40,939 nucleotides of DNA from Clostridiales bacterium. Lineage in GTDB: Bacteria > Bacillota > Clostridia > Lachnospirales > JAISER01. The notes under the pieces are model-generated. The model worked only from the letters and a program-made list of their open reading frames with translations, did no database searches and was not told the DNA's origin. The translations under genes and the position numbers were made by a program. This document shows positions 29,796 through 37,784 of this stretch, in pieces (position 1 is the stretch's first letter; every line of letters starts with the position of its first letter). Location: NCBI GenBank assembly GCA_031263985.1, contig JAISER010000035.1:1-40939 (forward strand). Reading direction: 5' to 3'.

Positions 29796-32700
29796 CTAAT
29801 CAGTGAAAAGATCTCTCAGTTCATCCACGTTCATGCCGCTTAGGAAGTTGACGCCGTTTTCTATAACCGAATCGACCAGTTCTCTTTTTCGTTCCTGAAG
29901 CGCCAGTATTTTTTCCTCGATAGTGTCTTTGGCGATGGCGTGGAACACTTGAACTACATTTTTCTGCCCTATCCTGTGCGCTCTGTCCGTCGCCTGGCTC
30001 ATAACGGCAGGGTTCCACCACTGGTCGTAATGCAAAACCATGTCCGCTCCGATGAGGTTAAGCCCGGAACCGCCGGCTTTCAGGGATATCAGAAAGACGC
30101 TTTTTTGGCCGTCGTTGAACCGTTCGACCATGTCCACGCGTTCTTTGGCTTTGGTCGCGCCGTCGATGTAGTGGAACGATACGCCGTTTTTTTTAAGTTC
30201 TTCTGAAATCAAGGCGAGCATAGATGTGAATTGCGAAAATATGAGCATCCTGTGTCCCGAGTCTACGGCTGACAATACCGTTTCCAGCGTAAGGTCAAGT
30301 TTGCCGCTGCCGCCGTTGTAATCATCCAAAAACAGAGACGGGTGACAGCATATTTGTCGCAGCCTCGTTATAATCGCTATGATTTCAATTTTATTTTGGC
30401 CGGCTTCCATAATTTTGTCACGCGCGCTTAACATATAAGACGCGTAAATTTTAAGCTGTTCCGGCGTAAGTTCAGCGGAAAGCGTCGTTTCGACTTTTTC
30501 CGGCAGTTCGCTCAGCACATCGGACTTTAGGCGCCTTAATATGAAAGGATTTATTATTTTTTTGAGGCGTTTCGCCGCTTCCTCGTCGCCGTTTTTCATT
30601 ATTGGAATTTCGTACTGTTTGGAAAACTTCGGCGCAATTTGCAAATAGCCGGGAATTATAAAATCGAATATGCTCCAAAGCTCCGACAACGCGTTTTCGA
30701 CAGGCGTGCCGGTAAGCGCGAAACGGGCGTCGCCTTTAAGGCGTTTAAGCGCTTCGGCGTTCCGCGTGGCGGGGTTTTTTACATATTGCGCCTCGTCGGC
30801 TATTATATAGCGAAGCTTAACGCGCCCGTAATTGCTTATGTCGCGTTTAAGCGTGTCGTAAGTAGTGATGAAGACGTCCGCGCTTTTCGCGTCTTGCAGC
30901 GTTTTTTTCCGCGTCGTCGGTAGACCGGCTATTACGACGGCTTTAATTTGCGGCGCGAATTTTCGTATCTCTCGCTCCCAGTTGTATATAAGCGAAGTAG
31001 GAGTGACGACTATCGACGGTTTATGGCTCTCTCTCGCGTCCAGCAGCAGAGCTATAACCTGAAGCGTCTTGCCAAGGCCCATGTCGTCGGCCAATATGCC
31101 GCCCAAGCCGTAATTTGAAAGCGTTTTAAGCCATTTAAACCCTATGGTTTGATAGTCTCTCAATATGTTTCGGAGCGATTCGGGCGGTTCCGCGTTCGCG
31201 TTCGCGCCGCGCGCCACGTCATCTATAAGCTTGTTAAAAAACTCGTCGCGGTCTATCTCGAAGTCAGACTCGACGAAAGCCGCGTCGGCGTAAAACGCGC
31301 GGTAGGAAGGCAAGACAAGCGATTCGGAGCCTTTTTTGCCTTCCACGTCTTTTTTCGAAACGTCGAGAGAGCTTAGAAGGTTTTCGCATTGGCGTATGTT
31401 GTCGTCTTCCAAGTTTATAAATTTGCCGCTTTTAAGTTTAAAGTAGCGTTTGCGCGTCTTATACGCGTCCATAGCCTCCAAAAGCTCTTTTACGGAATAC
31501 GGCGTATTTTCGATCTCGACCGTAAGCAGCCCGCCTTCCAGACGAGCGCCTATTTTGGCTTTTTGCGTTTTCTTTATTTCGCGTCCGGAAAACTCGTTTG
31601 TGGCGAACACTTCGCTTACTTTCCTAAGCTCGTCCAAGCCGTTTAGATACAGATCGTATATGGTTTCTTCCTCTGACAGCTCGAATACGCCCTTTTTGTT
31701 GTTTTTAGAAAACCCTAAGCGCGCTATAACGTTCAGAACCCGCGCTTCAGCGTATAAATCGCGGGTTATTTGGCTTTCCGCGACGGTAATGGGGTTAATC
31801 TTTTCGTTGTCGTAGACGAAGACCGGTTCACACGTAACTTTGCCGCCTTTAGCGACGTCCATATAGAGTTTCGCTTCAAGGCGTCGCGGCAGCGCGTTTT
31901 CGGGCGTTACGGAGTCTTTCGTCAAAAGCTCGCTTTCTTTCAGGCGCGGTAAAACGTAGTTTAAAAAACTTTCATATGATTTACCTGAAAAAATCAACTC
32001 TTCCCGCCTTGCCGCCTTAAAACCGTCTAAAATAAGCAAAAGCGGCTTAGCGTCAATTTGTCTTATGCGATGTAAGCGCGAATGTGAGAGAAAGTATTCA
32101 AATTCCGCGCCGCGCAGTACAGTAGGCGTTTTCGCGACGCTCTTGAGCGTGGCGGAGCTCTTGTCGCCGAACTCAACGAAAAACCACGCGTCGAGAGGAT
32201 CGTCGGTGAACAGGGCTTCGATTGGTCCGTCAGGTTCGCCCTCTACGGTTACGCTTACCTTTTCGTCTTTGTAAACTTCAAAAAACTCGTCTAAGAATTT
32301 CTTTGTTACGGGCAATCTGTCTTTTATAGAGTTTCCCAAATAATAATAGGAATTGAACGTATCTCTTATCTCTTCGCGGAAGTCGAAAAAAGCCGTCAAA
32401 ACGCCTATAAGCTCGCGCGACCGTTCGTCAAAAGCGTCAATATCGTGCGTAAACGCTAGGTTTTTGCCATATACGACATTTTTACGTCCCCTTACGTTAT
32501 CCGTAAAATCTAATATCTTCTTAACCGCGTAAAGCCGCTCAAACCCGACTTTAAAAGACATGGTCGCGACGCCCCGTCCGTCAGTGAATAGGAATGGCGC
32601 GAGAATCGCTTTCTTTCCAGAGGCTTGTCTAATGGGCGCCGTCTCGCCGACGTCATCCTTAAGCAGCTTTTCAAAAGATTTCGTAACGCGCTGCGTCGCC

Positions 32701-33038
32701 TGAGCCGCGCGGTTTTCCTCTATTCGTGAGTTATGGCTTTCCATGACCGCGAACAAAGCCGCTATGACATGTTTGCACGCCCCGCGCCATATGGCTGACG
32801 CGCCGCATGTGCAGCTGTAGCTTACAAAAGCGCCGTCTTGGTTAAAGCCGAGTTTAACCTCATGCATAGCGTCTCCGTCTTGGACATCGGCCGCCAGCAC
32901 TTCGATGAGTTCGCCTTTTCCGCTTAATTTAACCAGATTTTTAACGCGTCCGTCCTTGAAATATTTTTCGCCGGCTTTGTAGGCGCTGGGATCGGACGCC
33001 GCCGCCAGAGCCGAACCTTTATTTATGTAGCGCTCCAT
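29796..33038 (-). CDS. SWIM-domain SNF2-family helicase-like ATPase
   Basis: The 1,080-residue product begins with a SWIM zinc finger (C76, C78, C88, H90 in SCTCGASAIWRGACKHV). A long bacterial SNF2-associated region follows. The last 450 residues are a complete SNF2 motor, with ADDMGLGKTLQVIALL (Walker A), TTYDTLKRD, IADEAQYVKN (Walker B), ALTGTPVEN, and motifs V and VI in LKAGGSGLNL and ATDRAHRIGQ. Such proteins move on duplex nucleic acid; the bacterial targets are poorly known. Start ATG 33038 is favoured by GGGGGAAAG just upstream; ATG 33089 adds 17 residues but has no ribosome site. A consensus promoter stands at 33119-33147. Confidence 0.92.
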   Translation of the reverse strand: MERYINKGSALAAASDPSAYKAGEKYFKDGRVKNLVKLSGKGELIEVLAADVQDGDAMHEVKLGFNQDGAFVSYSCTCGASAIWRGACKHVIAALFAVMESHNSRIEENRAAQATQRVTKSFEKLLKDDVGETAPIRQASGKKAILAPFLFTDGRGVATMSFKVGFERLYAVKKILDFTDNVRGRKNVVYGKNLAFTHDIDAFDERSRELIGVLTAFFDFREEIRDTFNSYYYLGNSIKDRLPVTKKFLDEFFEVYKDEKVSVTVEGEPDGPIEALFTDDPLDAWFFVEFGDKSSATLKSVAKTPTVLRGAEFEYFLSHSRLHRIRQIDAKPLLLILDGFKAARREELIFSGKSYESFLNYVLPRLKESELLTKDSVTPENALPRRLEAKLYMDVAKGGKVTCEPVFVYDNEKINPITVAESQITRDLYAEARVLNVIARLGFSKNNKKGVFELSEEETIYDLYLNGLDELRKVSEVFATNEFSGREIKKTQKAKIGARLEGGLLTVEIENTPYSVKELLEAMDAYKTRKRYFKLKSGKFINLEDDNIRQCENLLSSLDVSKKDVEGKKGSESLVLPSYRAFYADAAFVESDFEIDRDEFFNKLIDDVARGANANAEPPESLRNILRDYQTIGFKWLKTLSNYGLGGILADDMGLGKTLQVIALLLDARESHKPSIVVTPTSLIYNWEREIRKFAPQIKAVVIAGLPTTRKKTLQDAKSADVFITTYDTLKRDISNYGRVKLRYIIADEAQYVKNPATRNAEALKRLKGDARFALTGTPVENALSELWSIFDFIIPGYLQIAPKFSKQYEIPIMKNGDEEAAKRLKKIINPFILRRLKSDVLSELPEKVETTLSAELTPEQLKIYASYMLSARDKIMEAGQNKIEIIAIITRLRQICCHPSLFLDDYNGGSGKLDLTLETVLSAVDSGHRMLIFSQFTSMLALISEELKKNGVSFHYIDGATKAKERVDMVERFNDGQKSVFLISLKAGGSGLNLIGADMVLHYDQWWNPAVMSQATDRAHRIGQKNVVQVFHAIAKDTIEEKILALQERKRELVDSVIENGVNFLSGMNVDELRDLFTD

Positions 33039-33118
33039 ATCTTTCCCCCAGTAGCGCGAAAGACTTTTTGGATTTAAGTTCGTAGACATTAGGATAACAC
33101 AATATATGTGAAAATAAA

Positions 33119-33147
33119 ACTATAGATTTTCCAACGCTTATTGTCAA
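33119..33147 (-). promoter_or_regulatory. Promoter of the SNF2 gene
   Basis: On the minus strand TTGACA (33142-33147), 17 bases, TATAGT (33119-33124): near consensus. It probably drives the SNF2, lipoprotein and ksgA genes together. Confidence 0.8.
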
Positions 33148-33176
33148 GCGTGTTTTTCAAAACTTGAATAGACTTG

Positions 33177-33205
33177 TAAAAGCCTGTTTGAGATCTCGCT
33201 TTCAA
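33177..33205. mobile_element. Family-A element end fragment
   Basis: AAAAGCCTGTTTGAGATCTC followed by GCTTTC, one-ended, between the two divergent promoters. The rest of 33206-33290 shows nothing recognisable. Confidence 0.45.
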
Positions 33206-33292
33206 TCCTTGTGAAGACTTTGTCAATTAAAGAGTTTCGCGTTTATGGCGCGGCGAGGTTTTTTCAGATTCAGGTTCAAAAGATTTTCCCTA

Positions 33293-33321
33293 TTGACACG
33301 CGAAATGAATCCTGCTATATT
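33293..33321 (+). promoter_or_regulatory. Promoter of the GntR regulator
   Basis: TTGACA (33293-33298), 17 bases, TATATT (33316-33321). The transcript would start near 33328, within the inverted repeat next to it. Confidence 0.8.
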
Positions 33322-33346
33322 AGTTAATGAGTCAAGGCGCTAACTA
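33321..33346 (+). promoter_or_regulatory. Probable GntR operator
   Basis: TAGTTA (33321-33326) and TAACTA (33341-33346) are an inverted repeat with a 14-base centre, starting at the last base of the -10 box and spanning the expected transcription start. This placement fits self-repression by the GntR protein encoded just downstream. Confidence 0.55.
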
Positions 33347-33376
33347 CTTAACGCGGCAATGACTGAGGTGAATCGC

Positions 33377-33736
33377 TTGAACGAAAGCCAACCGGTTTTT
33401 ATACAGATTATGGAGAGAATCGAGAACGACATCATTACGGGCGCATACCAAACCGACGACCTGATTATTTCCACTACGCGGATTTCCAAGCTGTACTCCG
33501 TCAATCCGACGACTGCCGTAAAGGCGGTCAGCAAACTTACGGACGCCGGTATTTTGTACAAAGACAGGGGAATTGGCATGCGCGTCGCGGCAGGCGCGAG
33601 AGAGAAGATTACCGAGCGTCGCAGATCGATTTTCCTGAATCAAACGATCGACGCTCTTCTGAAAGAAGCGAGAACGCTAGGCATTTCCGTTGAGGAAATG
33701 GTATCTATCATCCAGGAAAGACCAACTATAAAATAG
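33377..33736 (+). CDS. GntR-family regulator, YtrA type
   Basis: The 119-residue product is a winged-helix DNA-binding domain (about 1-72, PVFIQIMERIENDIITGAY, STTRISKLYSVNPTTAVKAV, LTDAGILYKDRGIGMRV) with only a short helical tail. This is typical of the YtrA subgroup, which controls ABC transporter operons. The start is TTG 33377, six bases after GAGGTG; ATG 33359 has no ribosome site. It leads a cluster with a permuted papain-like enzyme and a two-part ABC transporter. An inverted repeat overlapping its promoter suggests self-control. A 132-bp family-A element separates it from the other genes. Confidence 0.9.
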   Translation: MNESQPVFIQIMERIENDIITGAYQTDDLIISTTRISKLYSVNPTTAVKAVSKLTDAGILYKDRGIGMRVAAGAREKITERRRSIFLNQTIDALLKEARTLGISVEEMVSIIQERPTIK

Positions 33737-33749
33737 TCAATAGGTTTAG

Positions 33750-33881
33750 AACCTGTTCAAGATCTCGCTGACGCCGCAATGCGGCCGCAATGCGAAAAAT
33801 CCGCAGCGCGGACGCCGGAGTCAGGTTTAGGGACAGGTCTAATAAGCCTAAAAGACGCGAAATGGAGATATTAAACAGGCT
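33750..33881. mobile_element. Family-A element within the GntR-ABC cluster
   Basis: The 132-bp copy has ends AACCTGTTCAAGATCTC and GAGATATTAAACAGGCT. The interior shows the palindromic GCAATGCGGCCGCAATGC and, in reverse order, pieces of the long copy at 475. It follows the regulator stop by 13 bases and precedes the next gene by 31. Confidence 0.7.
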
Positions 33882-33912
33882 CTAAACGCATTAATACAAG
33901 GAGCGGTGGCAA

Positions 33913-34491
33913 GTGACAAGATATTCGAACGTTTACGTTGTCTTATCTCAAAGCCGGACATTGCTGTCGCGGACGGTCGGGGCGTTTACAGGCGACAGAT
34001 ACACCCACTCCGCATTGGCGCTTGACGAAAATCTTGAGTATATGTTCAGCTTCGGCAGACGATGGGCGCGCAATCCGTTTATCGGATGTTTCAAACACGA
34101 AAGTCTGAACGATGATTTATACAGTTCGCACAGCTTCTTGCCGGGCGCAGTGATTCAGTTCTCGGTTTCCGATGAACAATACCTTGGCGTCACGGCGCGT
34201 CTTTGGAAGTTTCTTCTTGACGCTCATAAATTCAGCTACAATTATTCCGGGCTGATCGGAAACATTATAGGGAAAGGGCGAGAGAGCCGTACGAAATTTT
34301 TTTGCTCGGAGTTCGTATACTGCGTCCTTCACGAAAGCGGCGTGTGCGATGCGCGCAAACCCCGATATATGATACGACCGCAAGATTTGATGGAGCTTGG
34401 CGGGGCGCTGATTTTCGAGGGCGACCTGAAAGCTTACCGTACCGATCGCCGCGTTTCTTTCCAACGCGAAAAACCCGTCTATGTCATTTGA
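33913..34491 (+). CDS. Permuted papain-like (YiiX/C92-type NlpC/P60 relative) enzyme
   Basis: The 192-residue product has the order typical of circularly permuted NlpC/P60-papain enzymes. A His comes first in GDRYTHSALALDENLEYMFSF, split after S, with H32, and the Cys comes later, C131 in FFCSEFVYCVL. Related proteins act on cell-wall peptides or lipid-linked amides; the substrate here is unknown, and no signal peptide is present, so it may work in the cytosol. GTG 33913 lies about nine bases after AAGGAGC. It stands between the GntR gene and the ABC ATPase and is likely part of that operon. Confidence 0.7.
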   Translation: MTRYSNVYVVLSQSRTLLSRTVGAFTGDRYTHSALALDENLEYMFSFGRRWARNPFIGCFKHESLNDDLYSSHSFLPGAVIQFSVSDEQYLGVTARLWKFLLDAHKFSYNYSGLIGNIIGKGRESRTKFFCSEFVYCVLHESGVCDARKPRYMIRPQDLMELGGALIFEGDLKAYRTDRRVSFQREKPVYVI

Positions 34492-34535
34492 CGGCTCGGT
34501 CCAATAACTCGAGAACAGGAAGGGAGCGAATCCAG

Positions 34536-35384
34536 ATGATTGAATTTGACAACGTAACCAAACGGTACGGAGGAACGACCGCGATCGACAGTATCAGCCT
34601 AAATGTCCCTAACAGCGGGATATATTGTCTGCTTGGAAGAAACGGCGCCGGAAAGACGACGTTTATGAAACTGCTGGCGGGGCATATCGCCGCCGCGGAT
34701 GGCGTGATCACGGTGGATGGAAAGCGCGTATCGCCGTCACATATGCCGGAACGCGTCAATTACGTCGAAAGCGGCGCGGCGCAGTTCAATATGAGGGTGT
34801 CCGACCTTATAGACGCCGCCGCTGAGTTGCAAGACGGGTTTGATCGCGGTTTCGCGCTGGAAATGACCGCGCGATTTGAACTGGACCCGCGAAAGCGGTA
34901 TAAGCGGTTGTCTTTTGGCATGAAGACAATGCTGACGACTATAATCGCGTTATCGAACAATACGAGAGTTATTCTGCTGGACGAGCCAACGCTCGGCCTC
35001 GACGCGATTATGCGCGGTCAATTCAACGCGCTGCTTCTCGAAAGCTACAGCGCGCACCCGCGCGTCATTATCATATCTACGCATCTAATTGATGAAATCG
35101 CCAAGGTAACGGAGCGGCTGATCATCATCAACAACGGCAAAGTCGCGTTGGAGGCGGGTATCGACGAAGTTGACGAGAAAGCTTACACGCTGTCCGGTTC
35201 CGTGAACGCCATTTTACCGTTGTTGGACGGGCTGAACTGTATCGGCAAGAGCGTAGAGGGCAGCGTTATGGCGGCGCACATTTATGACGAGAGAATAACG
35301 CCGCCGGAGGGAGTGGCGCTCGACCGTTTGAGTCCGCAAGACTTCTTTATCAATATTGTGGCGGGAGGGAAAGGCGATGAATAA
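34536..35384 (+). CDS. ABC transporter ATP-binding protein (YtrB-like)
   Basis: The 282-residue product has a single nucleotide-binding domain: Walker A GRNGAGKT (34-41), the signature as LSFGMK (125-130, a variant of LSGGQ common in this subgroup), Walker B ILLDEP (146-151), and the switch His183 in STHL. About 60 C-terminal residues form a small extra domain. It should energise the membrane protein encoded next, with which it overlaps by eight bases. ATG 34536 follows GGGAGCGAA; the frame stays open upstream into the preceding gene, but that part is an overlap artefact. GntR/YtrA control suggests an export function linked to envelope stress. Confidence 0.92.
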   Translation: MIEFDNVTKRYGGTTAIDSISLNVPNSGIYCLLGRNGAGKTTFMKLLAGHIAAADGVITVDGKRVSPSHMPERVNYVESGAAQFNMRVSDLIDAAAELQDGFDRGFALEMTARFELDPRKRYKRLSFGMKTMLTTIIALSNNTRVILLDEPTLGLDAIMRGQFNALLLESYSAHPRVIIISTHLIDEIAKVTERLIIINNGKVALEAGIDEVDEKAYTLSGSVNAILPLLDGLNCIGKSVEGSVMAAHIYDERITPPEGVALDRLSPQDFFINIVAGGKGDE

Positions 35385-36072
35385 GCGCGTTTGGGCGATA
35401 GCGAAACTGAACTTGAAAAACATCAAAGCTGCGTACTTTGTTACCGGGCTGTTCTTTGTTTTGATGATTGTGGAAATCATTGTAGAGACTATTTGGGCAT
35501 TGGAGGGCGACGATAATACAGGCATAAGTCTCGGCTGGTATTTGTGGACGACGGTCATGTTGGCGGCCGTGTTGATACCGGCAAGGAATTTCAAGCGCGT
35601 CGCTAATCTAGGCGGCAAGCGGGATGATTTTCGCCGAGGCGGTTTGGCGGTTTACGCGATATTGTCGGGGGCGACGGCGTTTGCTTCCACCATCGTGTAC
35701 TACGCCTTGGATCGCACGATATTTCAGGGCGGCAAATACGGACATACGCTTTCCGCCCCGGACATTTTCGGTTGGGCGGCGCATGGCGCGATAGCGGCGT
35801 TTTTTCAGCAGTTCGCGTTCCTGCTGCTGTTGGCGATGTTCATACACACTCTGACATCCATACAGGACAAATGGTATGGGTGGGCGGTGGATATCGCGCT
35901 GGTCGCCATTATCTCCGTGTTTACGCCTATCGCGCCGTTACGTTCAGTCTTAGCGGGGTTTTTTCGGATAATTCTGTTTTCGCCGCCGTCGTCGCAAATC
36001 GCTGTCTGTTCGACGCTCGTAGTCGCGCTTTATGCGTTATCCAAATTAATTTACGCAAGAAAAGCGATTTGA
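35377..36072 (+). CDS. ABC transporter membrane subunit, unknown substrate
   Basis: The 231-residue product has about six hydrophobic segments, at about residues 20-38, 55-70, 92-110, 130-160, 172-195 and 205-225. It lacks solute-binding or peptidase domains, as in small ABC-2-type permeases. It is translated from ATG 35377 inside the end of the ATPase gene, behind GGGAGGGAAAGG, so the two are made together. By position it forms the channel for the ATPase. The substrate cannot be read from the sequence. No terminator is obvious in the 120 bases before the convergent acetyltransferase gene. Confidence 0.8.
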   Translation: MNKRVWAIAKLNLKNIKAAYFVTGLFFVLMIVEIIVETIWALEGDDNTGISLGWYLWTTVMLAAVLIPARNFKRVANLGGKRDDFRRGGLAVYAILSGATAFASTIVYYALDRTIFQGGKYGHTLSAPDIFGWAAHGAIAAFFQQFAFLLLLAMFIHTLTSIQDKWYGWAVDIALVAIISVFTPIAPLRSVLAGFFRIILFSPPSSQIAVCSTLVVALYALSKLIYARKAI

Positions 36073-36192
36073 CCGCTTTTCATAGCGAGGAAAAGACTCA
36101 GGCGGGATAAATTAAATTTCCCTATCCATGTTTTTCACTTTTGTAAATAGCTTTCAGCCGGATCAATCAGTCTACACGCGAGGCGTTCAAAG

Positions 36193-36822
36193 TCATATAA
36201 TCCGCTCCTTAATCCCATGCTTTACCCGTTCCAAGTCGCTGTCATTCAAAAGGGGTATAAGAGATTGGATTTCCTCTACCGACCTATCCCACCACTTGAA
36301 TCGCAGCAGTAGGTCGATGAGTTCATCGTCGAAGCGCTTACGAATGGACTTTGACGGGTTTCCCGCCGCGATGGCATAAGGCTCTACATCGCTTCCGACA
36401 ATGCTGTTCAACCCGATAATCGCGCCATCGCCTATATGAACACCGGGCAGGATGATGGCGTTTTGCCCGATCCATACGTCATTGCCGACCACCGTATCGC
36501 CTTTTAGAGGCATTTCCGAGAGCGGCGGCTGTTCCTGTCCCCAATGCTCCAAGATATAGAACGGGAACGAGCTGGCGCAGTTCATCTTATGATTCGCGCC
36601 GTTCATAACAAACTCCACGCCTATCGCAATCTGGCAGAACTTGCCGATAATCAGCTTGTCGCCGTAAAACTCATAGTGGTGTGTGACCCTGTTCTCGAAG
36701 TCTTCTCCGCTATAATATGTGAAATCGCCAACTTCGATGTTAGAGCGTGTTATCGTTGGTTTTACATATGTGACGGGAAAACCCGGAACTGGGCGCGTCA
36801 CTGCGGGATTTGGCTTACCCAT
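36193..36822 (-). CDS. Vat/XAT-type hexapeptide acetyltransferase
   Basis: The 209-residue product is a left-handed beta-helix acetyltransferase with strong likeness to the Vat (streptogramin A) group. Matching parts are KPTITRSNIEVGDFTYYSG, YGDKLIIGKFCQI, the catalytic His78 in FVMNGANHKM, PLKGDTVVGNDVWIG, PGVHIGDGAIIG and AGNPSKSIRKRF. Acetyl-CoA would be the donor. Chromosomal members of this xenobiotic acetyltransferase class vary in substrate, so resistance cannot be claimed. ATG 36822 lies six bases after AGGAGG. It converges with the ABC transporter genes and seems a single-gene unit. Confidence 0.85.
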   Translation of the reverse strand: MGKPNPAVTRPVPGFPVTYVKPTITRSNIEVGDFTYYSGEDFENRVTHHYEFYGDKLIIGKFCQIAIGVEFVMNGANHKMNCASSFPFYILEHWGQEQPPLSEMPLKGDTVVGNDVWIGQNAIILPGVHIGDGAIIGLNSIVGSDVEPYAIAAGNPSKSIRKRFDDELIDLLLRFKWWDRSVEEIQSLIPLLNDSDLERVKHGIKERII

Positions 36823-37060
36823 GCTTAACCTCCTAGCCGAAAGACGGCTTCATCCTTATCTTTAACAAAGCTCAAACGTTTACCGTATAGTACTTTAAAG
36901 AAGGAATCAAGTTAAAAATTAAGTTCTCTAAATTGTTTAAGTCAAAAATATAACGATTGAGTTTTTTCTTGAAACTTATCTTTCCAAAATAATTGTCTAG
37001 TTTTACAAGGTTATAGCATATTTTTATTAATAAAGATAGGTCGAATATTATATTGTCTTT
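36823..37060. other. AT-rich intergenic stretch
   Basis: This is an AT-rich region upstream of the acetyltransferase gene. On the minus strand TTGACT, 17 bases and TTAATT could serve as its promoter but are weak. No gene or RNA is recognised. The change in base composition from the neighbours may mark transferred DNA. Confidence 0.35.
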
Positions 37061-37065
37061 CTTAG

Positions 37066-37201
37066 AGTCTGTTCAAGATCTCCATTTCGCGTCTTTTCGG
37101 CTTATTAGAGCTGCCCCGGAACCTGATTCCGGCGTTTGAGCTTCCGCGTTTGGCAAAAATCATCACAAAAAATTCGCTAAAGGCGAGATCTTGAACAGAC
37201 T
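37066..37201. mobile_element. Family-A element, best preserved copy (136 bp)
   Basis: The ends AGTCTGTTCAAGATCTC and its exact complement form a perfect 17-base inverted repeat, and CTTAG lies directly on both sides (37061-37065 and 37202-37206). The interior contains CATTTCGCGTCTTTTCGGCT and CCTGATTCCGGCG, as in other copies. Perfect ends and flanking duplication suggest recent insertion. Confidence 0.85.
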
Positions 37202-37370
37202 CTTAGATTAACCAAAGTAATTTTTTCATACGCCATTCATACGCCACTTTCAGCGAAACAGTCCGGATAGGTTTTCACAGGTTAAGTCAACGGATTTTTC
37301 GTTTATTTTTTACAATAAATGAATAATAAGGACGATATTTGAAAACAGAGGAATTGTCTTATTTATTTTG

Positions 37371-37399
37371 TTGCTAAATGTATTTTAGAATGTTATACT
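37371..37399 (+). promoter_or_regulatory. Promoter of the small Cys-containing protein gene
   Basis: TTGCTA (37371-37376), 17 bases, TATACT (37394-37399) with TG two bases before the -10 (extended type). The transcript would start about 25 bases before the ATG. Confidence 0.65.
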
Positions 37400-37429
37400 A
37401 TTTGAAAATGGCGAAAAGAGGTGTGTTCT

Positions 37430-37705
37430 ATGACAATGACTAAATGCGCTTATGACGATTGCGTAATTACCGGACAAGACTGCACGCTTGAAATTACATC
37501 AAACAATGTAGTTGATTTTGATGAATGCGTTTCCTACAGGTCATACGGACTAAAAATTATTTCAGACAAAGACGGCCATTGTCTTAACTTCAAGAACATT
37601 TCGATCAAGAAATCAGAACTGGAACACAGAATATCGACGATAATAAATAATGACGTTCCGTATTATCAGATCAAAGACGTGCTGGACGATTATCTTATAA
37701 GCTGA
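37430..37705 (+). CDS. Small cytosolic protein with five Cys, unknown function
   Basis: ATG 37430 follows GAGGTG by about seven bases; the GTG at 37421 is part of that ribosome site. The 91-residue product is acidic and has no signal peptide or membrane helix. Five Cys residues, three of them early (KCAYDDCVITGQDC), could bind a metal. The C-terminal half is probably helical (IKKSELEHRISTIIN, QIKDVLDDYLIS). I do not recognise the family. A good promoter, ribosome site and strong terminator mark it as a complete one-gene transcription unit. Confidence 0.7.
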   Translation: MTMTKCAYDDCVITGQDCTLEITSNNVVDFDECVSYRSYGLKIISDKDGHCLNFKNISIKKSELEHRISTIINNDVPYYQIKDVLDDYLIS

Positions 37706-37711
37706 CGCCCT

Positions 37712-37757
37712 AAAAGCCGGGTTCGCCATAAAATTAAAATTGGCGACCCCGGCTTTT
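37712..37757. terminator. Strong bidirectional terminator
   Basis: AAAAGCCGGGTTCGCCA (37712-37728) pairs with 37741-37757 with one mismatch, giving a 17-base stem with an AT-rich loop and A/T-rich base. It lies between the convergent small-protein and C39-like genes and can serve both. Confidence 0.8.
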
Positions 37758-37784
37758 CATTTTGATTGAACGCTATGAAATTTT

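Noticed and set aside
34302..34535. Upstream extension of the ABC ATPase frame
   Set aside because: The extension overlaps the papain-like gene in another frame and resembles nothing; the domain begins MIEFDNVTKRYG at 34536 behind a good ribosome site.
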